NCBI RefSeq assembly: GCF_000259275.1
Contig: NC_017735.1
Span: 124,001 to 188,000 of the forward strand
From: Helicobacter cetorum MIT 99-5656
Lineage (GTDB): Bacteria; Campylobacterota; Campylobacteria; Campylobacterales; Helicobacteraceae
Length of the DNA: 64,000 nucleotides
Direction of reading: 5' to 3'
Both the position numbers and the translations under genes were made by a program. Position 1 is the first letter of the stretch. Every line of letters starts with the position of its first letter. The notes beneath the pieces were generated by a model. That model worked only from the letters and a program-made list of their open reading frames with translations, ran no database searches and was not told the origin of the DNA. Positions 49,100 to 58,292 of this stretch are shown here, piece after piece.

Positions 49100-49149
49100 T
49101 TTCTTAGAACACTCCTTCTTAAAACGCTTCCTTAATTTCTAAATACCCC

Positions 49150-49383
49150 TTAATGGCTAAATACTTTTTCGCATGCCCTTTTGTCTTTATTCAATAAACA
49201 TGCTCTTTGCAACGCTTCAAAACGCTCTTTTCTTTCTTTGTCTGTTTCATTATGAATGGCAAGGCTCGTTTTCTTGGGGGAAGTGTCTTCTAACTTGCTT
49301 GCAATATAAAACGCCACAGCAGCGATAAAGATAAATATCCAGTCCGTTTTTCTAACCTTAGGGCAAAATTTGCATGCCATCAC
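49150..49383 (-). CDS. Small membrane-anchored hypothetical protein
   Basis: The 77-residue product has a CKFCPKVRKTDW start with two Cys, one membrane helix at about 15..30 (IFIFIAAVAFYIASKLE), and a charged soluble tail with two further Cys (RACLLNKDKRACEKVF). It is convergent with the second Hom gene and divergent from sppA by 68 nt. From memory a small gene lies here in H. pylori (HP1436). Function unknown. Confidence 0.6.
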   Translation of the reverse strand: MMACKFCPKVRKTDWIFIFIAAVAFYIASKLEDTSPKKTSLAIHNETDKERKERFEALQRACLLNKDKRACEKVFSH

Positions 49384-49451
49384 TTAATCCTTGAAACATT
49401 TAAAGTATAATACACTCTTATTGTAAAAACCTTGAATCGTGGAAAAACTGC

Positions 49452-50330
49452 ATGTTGAGTTTCATTCAAAAAATCTTTAAGGCTCTAGTGGTTATGCCTT
49501 TGGATTTTATTACGAAGTATTTTAAGTCGTTTGTGTTTTTGTTTGTGGTGCTACTCGTTTTTAGCACTAAAGAAAGCACCCCAAAGACGCCGCCTAATTT
49601 AGCCAGACTCTATTTAAACGGAGCGATTTTTAGCACAGAGAATTTTGAAAAAGAAGTCAATAAGATTTTAAAAACCCCTAGTATTAAGGGCGTTTTACTC
49701 TTGATTGATTCGCCAGGTGGAGCGGTTTCTGCGAGTGTGGAATTGAGTGAAAAAATCTTTGAGTTAAGGCAAAAAATACCTGTTCTAGCATATGCTAGGG
49801 GGATTATGGCAAGTGGGAGCTATTATGTGGGTATGCAAGCGAATGAAGTCTATGCTTCTAAAGCAAGCTTAATTGGCTCAATTGGTGTGATTTTCTCTGG
49901 TGCGAATGCGGAAAACTTGCTTAATAAAATAGGCTTAGGAACGCAAGGCGTGCATGCGGGTGAGTATAAAGAAATCGGCACTTTTACTAGGGCTTGGAAA
50001 CCTAACGAAAAAGATTTTTTACAAAATTTAGTGAATGAGCAATACCAAATGTTTGTGAATGATGTCGCTAAAGCGAGAAATCTCAACGCTAACAACTATA
50101 AGAATTTTGCTGAAGGGAAGGTCTTTAACGCTCAAAGGGCTTTGGATTTAAGGCTCATTGATAGAATCAGCACTATCAAAGAAGCTCAAGCTCGTTTAAT
50201 GGAGTTAAGCAAAGTTAAAGAAGTCCATTGGTTGGAAAAAAGCTCTATGGAGCGTTTTATTGAAAAAGCCACACAATCTGTTACAAGCATACTCACTCAA
50301 GCGTTTAGCTACCAATTATTAATGAGATGA
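49452..50330 (+). CDS. sppA: Signal peptide peptidase SppA (protease IV type)
   Basis: SppA digests cleaved signal peptides at the inner membrane. The 292-residue product has an N-terminal helix at about 25..42 and the serine protease core VLLLIDSPGGAVSASVEL, then ARGIMASGSYYVGM with the catalytic Ser, and SLIGSIGVIF. The length fits the short single-domain form. purU overlaps its end by 4 nt. Confidence 0.92.
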   Translation: MLSFIQKIFKALVVMPLDFITKYFKSFVFLFVVLLVFSTKESTPKTPPNLARLYLNGAIFSTENFEKEVNKILKTPSIKGVLLLIDSPGGAVSASVELSEKIFELRQKIPVLAYARGIMASGSYYVGMQANEVYASKASLIGSIGVIFSGANAENLLNKIGLGTQGVHAGEYKEIGTFTRAWKPNEKDFLQNLVNEQYQMFVNDVAKARNLNANNYKNFAEGKVFNAQRALDLRLIDRISTIKEAQARLMELSKVKEVHWLEKSSMERFIEKATQSVTSILTQAFSYQLLMR

Positions 50331-51214
50331 AAATGTTAGAATTTATTTTAAAAGTTCAAGCTAAAGACGCTAGAGGTTTGGTGAGTGCCATTAGCACCAC
50401 TATAGCTAACAAGGGCTATAACATTGTCAAAAATGATGAATTTGTAGAGCCGTTGAAGCAACGCTTTTTTATGCGCTTAAAAATCCAAAAAGAAATCACC
50501 CCCTTGAATGCTGAGATTAAGGAACAAGAGGAGCGAGATTTAAAAAACGCTCTTTTTAAGGCTTTAGAAAACTTTGAAGAGCTACTTGTTGAAGTTATCT
50601 TAGTGCGTAAAAAAAACATTGTTTTACTAGCCACTAAAGAGAGTCATTGTTTAGGGGATTTGCTTTTAAGGGTGTATGGCAAAGAATTAGATGCTCAAAT
50701 TTTAGGCGTTATCGCAAACCATGAGACTTTAGCCCCCTTGGTAGAGAAATTTGATGTGCCTTATTTTCATGTGCCTTGCATAGATAAAGCTTCGCATGAA
50801 AAAGAAGTTTTAGAGGTTATCAAACGCCTAGAGCTAGAGCATAAAACAAGCATAGATTTGCTCGTTTTAGCCAAATACATGCGGATTTTGAGCCACGACT
50901 TTACGAAGCGTTATGAAAATCAAATTTTAAATATCCATCATAGTTTTTTGCCAGCATTCATTGGGGCTAACCCTTATCAACAAGCTTTTGAAAGGGGGGT
51001 AAAAGTTATCGGAGCTACGGCTCATTTTGTGAATGAGAGCTTAGATGCGGGGCCTATTATTTTACAAGATACCTTGCCTATCAACCACAATTACAGCGTA
51101 GAAAAAATGCGTTTGGTGGGTAAGGATATAGAAAAGCTGGTTCTGGCTAGGGCTTTAAAGCTTGTTTTAGAAGACAGGGTGTTTGTGTATGAAAATAAAA
51201 CGGTGGTGTTTTAA
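50327..51214 (+). CDS. purU: Formyltetrahydrofolate deformylase
   Basis: PurU releases formate from 10-formyl-THF. The 295-residue protein has an N-terminal ACT domain (LKVQAKDARGLVSAISTTIANKG) and a formyltransferase domain with ILNIHHSFLPAFIGANPY (Asn and His of the active site) and VNESLDAGPII (Asp). It overlaps sppA by 4 nt (ATGA). The neighbouring order matches HP1434-HP1435. Confidence 0.93.
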   Translation: MKMLEFILKVQAKDARGLVSAISTTIANKGYNIVKNDEFVEPLKQRFFMRLKIQKEITPLNAEIKEQEERDLKNALFKALENFEELLVEVILVRKKNIVLLATKESHCLGDLLLRVYGKELDAQILGVIANHETLAPLVEKFDVPYFHVPCIDKASHEKEVLEVIKRLELEHKTSIDLLVLAKYMRILSHDFTKRYENQILNIHHSFLPAFIGANPYQQAFERGVKVIGATAHFVNESLDAGPIILQDTLPINHNYSVEKMRLVGKDIEKLVLARALKLVLEDRVFVYENKTVVF

Positions 51215-51388
51215 AGGGCATTGTTTTAATTCTTTTGGCTATAAGAGCGTCAAGCTTTTTACAAGATTTCAAAAGGGCTTAAGGATTTGTGAAAGAGATA
51301 AGATATTTAAAAACCTAGCTTAACACATTAAATGCATGCCGACTTGTAGGGGCTTATAAGACTGATAAATCTTAACTACCGCAAGATT

Positions 51389-52288
51389 TTATAACCCTGT
51401 GTTGCCCTGCCCTTCCTTATTGGCATAATCTTTTAATTGCTTGTAGAGTAGAGATTGTAGGCGAATGAGAGCAAAATTCCTATTTTTTTCATGCACTTCA
51501 ATAATTCTACTCAATAAAGGTGTGCCTTGACAATCGCTCACATCTATGCTAACTCTAATGCGTTCGTTATCATTCTCTTTTTCTGTAAAAATCTTATTTT
51601 TTACTTGGTAGAGTCCTTGTTCGTTGCTAGGGGTTAGCACTCTGGCGTATGCACTCATTAAAGCGTCTTCAATCTCTGTATCATTGCTATTCTCAAAAAT
51701 AATTTGTGCCTTAGGTTTAAGGGCGTTTTGGTAATAGGTGTTTTCATAGGGCTGTAAAGAACTAATAGGGATAGAATACGCTTTTAAAATCCTTTCAATA
51801 GGCGTGATTTGTGCTAGTAATTCGCTCATGCTTTTGGCTTGTTGCAAGAAAATGCCCTTACAAGCCTTAGGCATTAAGGTTGCAAACTGCTTGTAAAGGG
51901 TGTGGTATTTATCTCTCAAGCCTTGCAAAAACAAATCTTTATTAATCCTTAATCTCGTGTAGTAAATCCCCTTTTGTGCTTCTTGTTTGACTATTTCTAC
52001 ATTATTCAACTCTAAATCATTAGTTCTTAAATTAATCGCTTCTGAATCGCTAGATTTTAGCTTGTTATCCACACGGCTTTTTTGAATATGGATTTGCGAA
52101 TTGATATTCACACTAATTGAAGCCACTAAATCTGCTAATGCTTTTTGCTTAGAAGCTTCCTTAGATTTGGCCGAACCATTTCCATAAAGGTAGCCTTTTT
52201 GGATAGCCGATGAGTTGTATGCCTTGCTATACCATTTAGGCTCGGCACTCAAACAAGTCGCTAGGCATATAAGAATAATCTTTTTCAT
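51389..52288 (-). CDS. Secreted protein of the Lpp20 operon (HP1454-like)
   Basis: The 299-residue protein has a short signal peptide (cut near CLSA). Its N-terminal half resembles the LPP20 domain: a PKWYSKAY start, GYLYGNGSAKSKEASKQKALADLVASI, and later a VxIxDV-like strand. It is the last of four minus-strand genes that all carry exported products of related type. From memory HP1454 of H. pylori is a secreted protein of this length; its role is unknown. Confidence 0.7.
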   Translation of the reverse strand: MKKIILICLATCLSAEPKWYSKAYNSSAIQKGYLYGNGSAKSKEASKQKALADLVASISVNINSQIHIQKSRVDNKLKSSDSEAINLRTNDLELNNVEIVKQEAQKGIYYTRLRINKDLFLQGLRDKYHTLYKQFATLMPKACKGIFLQQAKSMSELLAQITPIERILKAYSIPISSLQPYENTYYQNALKPKAQIIFENSNDTEIEDALMSAYARVLTPSNEQGLYQVKNKIFTEKENDNERIRVSIDVSDCQGTPLLSRIIEVHEKNRNFALIRLQSLLYKQLKDYANKEGQGNTGL

Positions 52289-52343
52289 TGTTGTTCCTAT
52301 TCTAAAAGGTCAAAATTGTTCCTTGAAGCCATTATTTATTCTA

Positions 52344-52673
52344 TCAATTCAACTGGGTTACTTCCACAAGCACATAAACTTGACTAGCACCGATAAAGGT
52401 GGCTTTGATTTTGCTTGCTTTAATCTCTAATCTATCGCTATTAAGAGCGTTCATAATCTTTTCTAAAGCGTTATGCTTAGCTAAAGACAAACTATAATCC
52501 ATATCTGATGATAACGCCTCACTCACCCCACATGCTAGGATTTTTCCTTTTTTAATCTGTGCTTCTTCAACCTGTATCTTTTGAGAGCAATTTCTTACCC
52601 ATTTAGGCAACGCCCTCCCCCATGCAATTTGTAGCATTAAGATACAAGCAAACCCACAAACAAGGCGTTTCAT
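52344..52673 (-). CDS. Small LPP20-domain exported protein (HP1457-like)
   Basis: The 109-residue product has a signal peptide ending near GRA. The mature part is an LPP20-type domain: LPKWVRNCSQ, ILACGVSEALSSDMDYSLSLAKHNALEKI, and an end strand VYVLVEVTQLN. It starts 7 nt after the lpp20 stop. In Campylobacter, small LPP20-domain proteins of this kind (FlgP/FlgQ) take part in the flagellar basal disk; whether this one does is unknown. Confidence 0.72.
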   Translation of the reverse strand: MKRLVCGFACILMLQIAWGRALPKWVRNCSQKIQVEEAQIKKGKILACGVSEALSSDMDYSLSLAKHNALEKIMNALNSDRLEIKASKIKATFIGASQVYVLVEVTQLN

Positions 52674-52680
52674 AGGCTAA

Positions 52681-53214
52681 TTATTTTTTCTTTTTAACCA
52701 TACCTAGTTCAGCACGCACCTTTTCTACGATTTCTTTGTCTAAGCCCACTAAAACAAAAACTCTATCCTTACCTATATAACGAGCAAGCATTTTAGAAGC
52801 GACTAATTCCTTATCCACTAATTGAGAAATTTTTTCACTATCAGTGCCACTCATAGACCTTTTACCTTCGGAATCCATAGTTCTAGTTTTTTCGTTTTGC
52901 AAATCTCTTTGCAAAGTGGCCTTTAAATTTGCCGCTAAATTAGCCCTAGCCTTTGCTGTAGCTTGGTTAGTAGAATAATCTACATCATTACTTGTGATAA
53001 TGTCTTCAGCCCTGCCTAAAAATACACTTGAATATTTTTCATACCCTGCTACTTTTTCCAAATCCCCCATAACCCAGTCAGGAGCTCCTTTAATCGCTTC
53101 TTTATACTCTTTATTACTCTTGCTAACGCCTGATTTTGGGGCATGGTTACAACCCACAACCATCATTGTCGCTACAACACTCAATCCTAAAAGCTTTTTG
53201 ACTTGATTTTTCAT
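52681..53214 (-). CDS. lpp20: Outer membrane lipoprotein Lpp20
   Basis: The 177-residue product has a lipobox with Cys22 (MMVVGC). The LPP20 domain contains [18 protein letters not shown] and [15 protein letters not shown], and ends [12 protein letters not shown]. It is a major antigenic lipoprotein in H. pylori (HP1456) and is also found in vesicles. It is the second gene of the operon, 25 nt after the LpoB-like gene. Confidence 0.95.
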   Translation of the reverse strand: MKNQVKKLLGLSVVATMMVVGCNHAPKSGVSKSNKEYKEAIKGAPDWVMGDLEKVAGYEKYSSVFLGRAEDIITSNDVDYSTNQATAKARANLAANLKATLQRDLQNEKTRTMDSEGKRSMSGTDSEKISQLVDKELVASKMLARYIGKDRVFVLVGLDKEIVEKVRAELGMVKKKK

Positions 53215-53239
53215 TGCTTATCCTTTCAAAAATATAAGA

Positions 53240-53875
53240 TTAAAACGCCACATGTTTGTTGCTGGCGTTTTTTACAATGGGCTTAACATCGCTCCACACT
53301 TCCACGCCTGTTTTTCTATCAGTCAAGCTAAGCGTAAAATTATAGTCTAATCGCTGCCTAGCCTTATCAATAGAAGCTGCATTGCTAGACACTTTACCAC
53401 TTAAAGATAAATCAGCAGCTTTTAAAGTGCCTTTTTCCATAGTGGTGTCTTGGTTATATTCTTCGCTCTCTCTTTCTTTTTGACGCTGTTCTATAATCCT
53501 ACTATCTGCCGCAATGCCACTCCCACCGCTTGCCCTAGTTACATTAAATTTTCCTTGAGAGCGTAATCTCAATTGCTGTGTGATTTTGGTGCTAAGCAAG
53601 TTCATATCCAAATTAGGCTGAGTGGTGTCATTGATAATATCAGACACTTCAATAAGTCGTTTGCCTTTAAGTTGCACAAAATTAGGGTCATTTAGCATGG
53701 ATTCTATCATCGCATTAGCTGTTAGCAATAAATCTGTGCTATTAAGACTTGAAGTCGTGTTCTTAGTCATATCATTGACATTTTGATAGGTCGCTACCCC
53801 ACCTGAGCAACCAACCCACAATAAAGCACTCAAAGCCACTGAACCTATGATTTTTAACTTTGTTAAGAATGCCAT
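53240..53875 (-). CDS. LpoB-like outer membrane lipoprotein (HP1455-like)
   Basis: The 211-residue product has a lipobox with Cys23 (LLWVGCSGG). The soluble part follows the pattern of LpoB-type penicillin-binding-protein activators: LTANAMIESMLNDPNFVQ, a RLIEVSDIINDTTQPNLD strand, and YNFTLSLTDRKTGVEVWSD near the end. It heads the four-gene lipoprotein operon. Real PBP activation has not been shown from sequence. Confidence 0.75.
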   Translation of the reverse strand: MAFLTKLKIIGSVALSALLWVGCSGGVATYQNVNDMTKNTTSSLNSTDLLLTANAMIESMLNDPNFVQLKGKRLIEVSDIINDTTQPNLDMNLLSTKITQQLRLRSQGKFNVTRASGGSGIAADSRIIEQRQKERESEEYNQDTTMEKGTLKAADLSLSGKVSSNAASIDKARQRLDYNFTLSLTDRKTGVEVWSDVKPIVKNASNKHVAF

Positions 53876-54673
53876 AGCATAACTCCCTACTTAAGCTTAA
53901 TTCAGGTATATTCATTCCTGTTTGTAAAGTCCTAATAAACACAAGGTTTTTGTATCGCTATAGATTTTACCATTTTGTGCGTCTGTTTTTCACATTTTGT
54001 AGAATTTGATTCCACAAATTTAGCCCCATCAACATAAAATCCTAGATTCACTTGCTTTTAGTTTGGCAGTATAAATTTTCAAACACGCTTAGAACCATTT
54101 CATAGCCTTACCAAAAAGTTTTAACCCTAACACTAACAACCCTACAGCATCGCAAAAAACAAGCTTTTATCCAAATATGGTGAGTATCTCTTGCTTTTTC
54201 ACGCTTTCTAAAATTTTTCGCAACTAGAAAGCTCGTTACAAACACTTTTAAATAAATAGCCTTTTATTCAGATTTATCATCGTTTAGCAAGACATTCCCA
54301 GCGGTCTGATTGAAGAATATTTTTTATCACCAAGGCATAGAAGTCAAAATCTTTCTATCTGTAGTCGCCTTTTCCTTAGAATTTGTTATCAAAACTTTCA
54401 CAGCACGCTAAAAGCTTAGGATAGATTACTGATAAGCATTCACGCTATGTAATAAATCCCTAAAAAGTAGCTAAAATCTTATCGGCTCCAATCAGTTTCT
54501 TTTGGAATCTTCATTCTTACTTGATTGATACAGAGTTCAAAAAACGATTTTTTATTACAGAAATTGATATTTAAATGTAACTAGCTATACCAAAAACAAG
54601 TCAAAAAGAAAAACCCTATTGCAACACCCCCTACAACAAAAGGGGGTTTATCATGCTTAAGAAGTAATTTTAA
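53876..54673. other. Non-coding gap of about 800 bp
   Basis: A+T-rich DNA with stop codons in all frames and no supported gene. Short hydrophobic reading fragments on the minus strand near 54110..54160 may be remnants, but nothing can be named. The last part next to the thioredoxin gene includes CCCCCT and AGGGGG arms near 54628..54644 that can form its terminator. Confidence 0.5.
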
Positions 54674-54988
54674 CTACAACAACGCCTTTATAGCGTCTTC
54701 AATAGGTTTTTGAGAACCGGGTTCTACAAGTCTTTCGCCCACTTCTTTGGCATCTTTGTAAAAAATCAAAGTAGGAATTTTACGAATACCTAAGCTCTCT
54801 TTCAAATCTTCGCTTTCATCAAAAGAAACCTTAAAAAATTGCACTTTCCCTTCATAAGCCTTGGCTAGATTATCCATAATCGGCTCAATCTTCCTACAAT
54901 CCGGACACCAGCTCGCTCCAATATTAACTACCACCGCTCCTTGAGCGATTTTCTCTTCATAATTATTTCCATTAATAATTTCTAACAT
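54674..54988 (-). CDS. Thioredoxin-like protein (CPDC active site)
   Basis: The 104-residue thioredoxin fold protein has the active site WCPDC (Cys28, Cys31) instead of WCGPC. The cis-Pro loop is IRKIPTLIF. H. pylori has a second thioredoxin (HP1458, Trx2/TrxC) with this CPDC site, and the neighbourhood of lpp20 fits it. It is likely a cytoplasmic reductant; no signal peptide is seen. Confidence 0.9.
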   Translation of the reverse strand: MLEIINGNNYEEKIAQGAVVVNIGASWCPDCRKIEPIMDNLAKAYEGKVQFFKVSFDESEDLKESLGIRKIPTLIFYKDAKEVGERLVEPGSQKPIEDAIKALL

Positions 54989-55112
54989 AGTAATCCTTTA
55001 GATTTAATTTCCCCCAACAAGAGAGTATAACACATAGACTTTAATCAAAATGTTTATGACTTAATCTTTTATGCTACACTTACTAGAAATCTAATAATTG
55101 AGGTTTAATTCA

Positions 55113-56372
55113 ATGGTTATTCCCGTAATTACTACTTTTGACAACAATTATGTATTGCCTGCAAGCGTAGCGTTTAGCTCTTTTTTGCACTGCATGCATT
55201 TAAGCCATCCATCTGATATTCCCCATAATTCCGAGTGTTTGATTCAATTTATTGTCTTACACAATGGCATTTCTCAAAATTCACAAGATAAATTACGCCA
55301 AACTCTAGCCCCCTTCAGTCTCGCTCCATTCAATCTCTCGTTTTCTTTGAAATTTATAGATTTAAACGATAGATTTTTGAACGAATGGGAGCTGATTACA
55401 AGCAAGCATCACTTTAAAAAAGAAGTCTTTTATAAATTGCTTATCCCTAATTTGTTTAAAGAATACGATAAAGCGATTGTTACTGATGTAGATGTGCTAT
55501 TCTGCCAAGATGTAAGAGAGTGCTTCATCAATTTTGATTGTGAGAGTTCTTATCTTTTAGCAGGTGTTAGAATTATTGATTATGAACGCTATTTTGGTTG
55601 GGAGGGCTATAAAAAATTTAGCGAAAGCGAAAGAGAAGCCCTACACGCCGGATTTGATGCAGGGTTCTATGTCGCTAATTTAAAACGCATGCGTGAGACA
55701 AAATTTGAAGAAAAATGCTTAAAATTTATGAGCGAAAACATTTCCAAATTGCAAATGTGTGAATTAGATGTTTTAAATATTTGCCTAGACAACGCTAAAA
55801 CAAATAGCATTTACCCTTTACCCCTAAAACACATGGTGTGCTTTTATTACCATGACCTATATGGTAAAGAATTAGAGAATTTAAAACCCCATGTGTATAG
55901 CGCCAAAGAAATTAAAGAAGCAGCATTAAAACCCAGCATGATTCATTATAGCTCCAATGAAAAGCCATGGCTATCTTTTGAACCTAAAAAATTCGCTCTG
56001 TATTATAATGCGTTAGCTGGGCTTTTCAAACATCCATCGCCTTTTTTAGTAGATTTTTTGCAACATTTATGCCTTAGATTAAAATCAAATGATGAGCTAG
56101 CAAATCGTAATCTTGATTTGGAAAATCGTAATCTTGATTTGGAAAATCGTAATCTTGATTTGGAAAATCGTAATCTTGATTTGGAAAATCGTAATCTTGA
56201 TTTGGAAAATCGTAATCTTGATTTGGAAAATCGTAATCTTGATTTGGAAAATCGTAATCTTGATTTGGAAAATCGTTTGATACGCCTAGATAACTTGGGA
56301 CGCTTAGAAAAATTATTCGTCAAAATTTATAGAAGATGCAAAAGATACGCTAAAGCTTTATTTAGAAAATAG
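55113..56372 (+). CDS. GT8-family glycosyltransferase with eight heptad repeats
   Basis: A 419-residue LPS-type glycosyltransferase. The catalytic part has VIPVITTFDNNYVLPASVAF at the start, the metal-binding DVD at 125..127 in VTDVDVLFCQD, and DAGFYVANLKRM. MIHYSSNEKPW follows. Then comes a block of eight identical heptads Asn-Arg-Asn-Leu-Asp-Leu-Glu and a basic tail (RRCKRYAKALFRK). I chose ATG 55113 with GAGG upstream over TTG 55098. The heptads should form a coiled coil for oligomerisation or set the enzyme's distance from the membrane, similar in idea to the heptads in H. pylori fucosyltransferases. Confidence 0.85.
   Translation: MVIPVITTFDNNYVLPASVAFSSFLHCMHLSHPSDIPHNSECLIQFIVLHNGISQNSQDKLRQTLAPFSLAPFNLSFSLKFIDLNDRFLNEWELITSKHHFKKEVFYKLLIPNLFKEYDKAIVTDVDVLFCQDVRECFINFDCESSYLLAGVRIIDYERYFGWEGYKKFSESEREALHAGFDAGFYVANLKRMRETKFEEKCLKFMSENISKLQMCELDVLNICLDNAKTNSIYPLPLKHMVCFYYHDLYGKELENLKPHVYSAKEIKEAALKPSMIHYSSNEKPWLSFEPKKFALYYNALAGLFKHPSPFLVDFLQHLCLRLKSNDELANRNLDLENRNLDLENRNLDLENRNLDLENRNLDLENRNLDLENRNLDLENRNLDLENRLIRLDNLGRLEKLFVKIYRRCKRYAKALFRK
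56103..56270 (+). repeat. Eight perfect 21-bp tandem repeats in a GT8 gene
   Basis: The 21-bp unit coding NRNLDLE is repeated eight times without a single base change. Because the unit is a multiple of three, copy changes keep the frame and alter protein length by seven residues each. Confidence 0.97.
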
Positions 56373-56392
56373 CCCCTAGTTTTTATAAAAAA

Positions 56393-56420
56393 GTGGAGCT
56401 TAATTTTTTAAGCCCCACTT
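56393..56420 (+). terminator. Terminator of the glycosyltransferase gene
   Basis: GTGGAGCTTAA and TTAAGCCCCAC form a stem with one mismatch about 20 nt after the stop, around a T-rich loop. Confidence 0.65.
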
Positions 56421-56960
56421 ATATGACAAGTAAAATAACTTGATTTTGAAGAAAAACAAAATTCAAAAAAGATTGAATCTAATAATATTCTTTTAATCAT
56501 GTTTGAATGCCAATATTGTTTATAAGCAAAACCATTTGCAACCAAGGTTGATAAATTTACTCACCCATACAAACCCACAAAAGATGCCTAAATAAGGCGT
56601 TTTTAGTTTTGTTTGCTTGTCTCACTTAACAACACTTTTAAAAAGAACGCTTGAATTTTAGCTTTTTTTTGCTTATTTTGTCAAGTCCTTTTAAAATTTT
56701 TTAATACCACTCTAGCAACGCATACAAGGGCATTCTAGCACCATATACTACACCTAAAAAACACAGCCGACAGAGATTACTCGCGCTTGCATATGTGCGG
56801 CATGCAAGCGTTTTTACACAATTCTAATCACTCTAAAAAATGTTTTTGATTTTTAGCTAAATTAAAACACAAAATAAAACTATCAACAATTTTAATCTAT
56901 CTCTTTAAAAAAAGGGGGGCATTATCATAGGGGTAAAAAAGGGGGGGCAAAGCGTTTGGG
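56421..56960. other. Gap that holds the left boundary of the prophage
   Basis: No gene is supported in these 540 bp. It includes a strong hairpin at 56784..56815 and two G-runs (six and seven) at about 56910..56947. The host-phage junction must lie here or close by, but no duplicated attachment site can be seen in this window. Confidence 0.45.
56784..56815 (+). terminator. Strong hairpin followed by T5
   Basis: CGCTTGCAT and ATGCAAGCG form a perfect 9-bp stem with a 9-nt loop, followed by TTTTT. It has no gene directly upstream on the plus strand, so it may mark a small transcript or insulate the prophage. Confidence 0.6.
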
Positions 56961-56961
56961 C

Positions 56962-57010
56962 GTTTAGTATTAGTGTAGTGTGATAAACAAATAAACATGC
57001 TATACTAAAC
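56962..57010 (+). promoter_or_regulatory. Phage promoter flanked by an inverted repeat
   Basis: Arms GTTTAGTAT (56962..56970) and ATACTAAAC (57002..57010) are perfect complements 31 nt apart. The right arm overlaps an extended -10 box TGCTATACT. This looks like a promoter with a repressor or activator site. The same TAGTAT/ATACTA core appears as a compact palindrome at 62923..62937. Confidence 0.6.
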
Positions 57011-57025
57011 AAAAAGGCGTTTTTA

Positions 57026-57520
57026 ATGAATTTGTATAACAAGATACAAGAATTTTTAAGCACTTATGAAACCTTACAAACAACACAACAAAAAGCCGTT
57101 AACAACGCACAAGACAATTTAAAAGACTTCTTAAAACAAGAGCTAGACAAACAATGTCAAGCTTTAAAAAAAGAGATTACCCTCTACCAGCAAAACCAAC
57201 TACAAGATGAATTTAAGCAAATCCCCCTTAAAATTTCTACTATAGAAACTGAGCTTTTACAAAAGACTGAGGAAAAAATACAATCACAAATAGAGCAAGA
57301 GCTAAACACAACTAAAATAAAACAAACCGAATTAAAAGCTGAGTTATATCTGCAGGCATTGCTAGAAATCAACAAAATTAAAACCCTTCAAAATGTATTC
57401 ATGCAATGTCAATGTGAAGAATTAAACGCCCTTAAATTACAAAATTTAATCAATTATGAAAAAGAGCAGGCAAAGCTTTTGAAAGAAAATCCGATTCAAC
57501 ATATTTATTTAAACCATTAG
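57026..57520 (+). CDS. Phage coiled-coil protein
   Basis: The 164-residue product is almost all predicted helix and coiled coil, rich in Gln, Lys and Glu (KIQEFLSTYETLQTTQQKA and onward). Two Cys lie close together in QCQCEE. The ribosome site AAAAAGG lies 8 nt before the ATG, under the promoter at 57001. It is followed after 10 nt by the terminase-small-like gene. Function unknown; a packaging or replication accessory is possible. Confidence 0.65.
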   Translation: MNLYNKIQEFLSTYETLQTTQQKAVNNAQDNLKDFLKQELDKQCQALKKEITLYQQNQLQDEFKQIPLKISTIETELLQKTEEKIQSQIEQELNTTKIKQTELKAELYLQALLEINKIKTLQNVFMQCQCEELNALKLQNLINYEKEQAKLLKENPIQHIYLNH

Positions 57521-57530
57521 AGAGCATAAG

Positions 57531-58292
57531 ATGGAATACAAAAAAAGCAAAGAATACACAAGCGATTTTAGAAAAAAGGTGCAAGTATTTTATGAGAGCC
57601 ATTGCTTATCACAGGCACAAGTGGCGCAAAAATTTAACATAAGCCGTTACACTCTTATTAAATGGATACAAGCAGGCGAATGGAAAGCTAAAAACAACAA
57701 GGATAGTGTGCGTGCTTATTATGAAACGCACCACATATCTTTTAGAGAATTAAGCGGCATGTTTAATGTAACTGAAGCTACTATTAAAAAGTGGGCGAAA
57801 GAGGGCAACTGGCAGGAGGCTAAAGTCTTTGACAAAGTAGAGCAAGAAGTCCTAAAAGATAAAATCACTGAAAAAAATATCGGTTTGTTTTTAGACACAA
57901 AAAAAGATGAAGTAAAACAAAGTTTAAGAGAGAGTTTAGAAGGCTTAGATTTAGACCCCATCGTGTTAGAGTGTATTGTAGAAACAAGTAGTGATGAATT
58001 GCTACTAAAAGCTATGAATACCGCTTACATAAAAAAGCAGATTCTATTTTGTGCCATTGTAGCAAGGGGGGAGCTAATTAAGATGTTAAAGCTAGGAAGC
58101 TATGAGCCAAAAGACATGGCGGCCATAATTGTCGCCGCAGAAAAAGTATCAAAGCTATTTATTGATGCCGGCGTGTCTTTATTCGGTAAAGAGCAAATAC
58201 AAGTGAGAGAGGAAAATAGCCAACAAAAAGATTTTACTAAGCTAAACATGAACGAACTCATGGCACTAGCAAATGCTAATGTTGAAAATTAA
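57531..58292 (+). CDS. Terminase small subunit-like protein with two HTH units
   Basis: The 253-residue product has two tandem helix-turn-helix units: YESHCLSQAQVAQKFNISRY near residue 20 and YETHHISFRELSGMFNVTEA near residue 63. Each ends in a KWIQAGEW or KWAKEGNW turn, as in phage terminase small subunits that read packaging sites. The C-terminal half is helical. Its TAA shares bases with the stop of the convergent gene (58289). Large terminase is not next to it, which is unusual. Confidence 0.7.
   Translation: MEYKKSKEYTSDFRKKVQVFYESHCLSQAQVAQKFNISRYTLIKWIQAGEWKAKNNKDSVRAYYETHHISFRELSGMFNVTEATIKKWAKEGNWQEAKVFDKVEQEVLKDKITEKNIGLFLDTKKDEVKQSLRESLEGLDLDPIVLECIVETSSDELLLKAMNTAYIKKQILFCAIVARGELIKMLKLGSYEPKDMAAIIVAAEKVSKLFIDAGVSLFGKEQIQVREENSQQKDFTKLNMNELMALANANVEN

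Noticed and set aside
56103-56270. CRISPR array
   Set aside because: The repeats are directly adjacent with no spacers and lie in frame within a gene. No other spaced repeats were seen in the window.
56003-56323. Minus-strand frame with RLRFSKS repeats
   Set aside because: It is the reverse reading of the eight 21-bp repeats of the GT8 gene, without a ribosome site.
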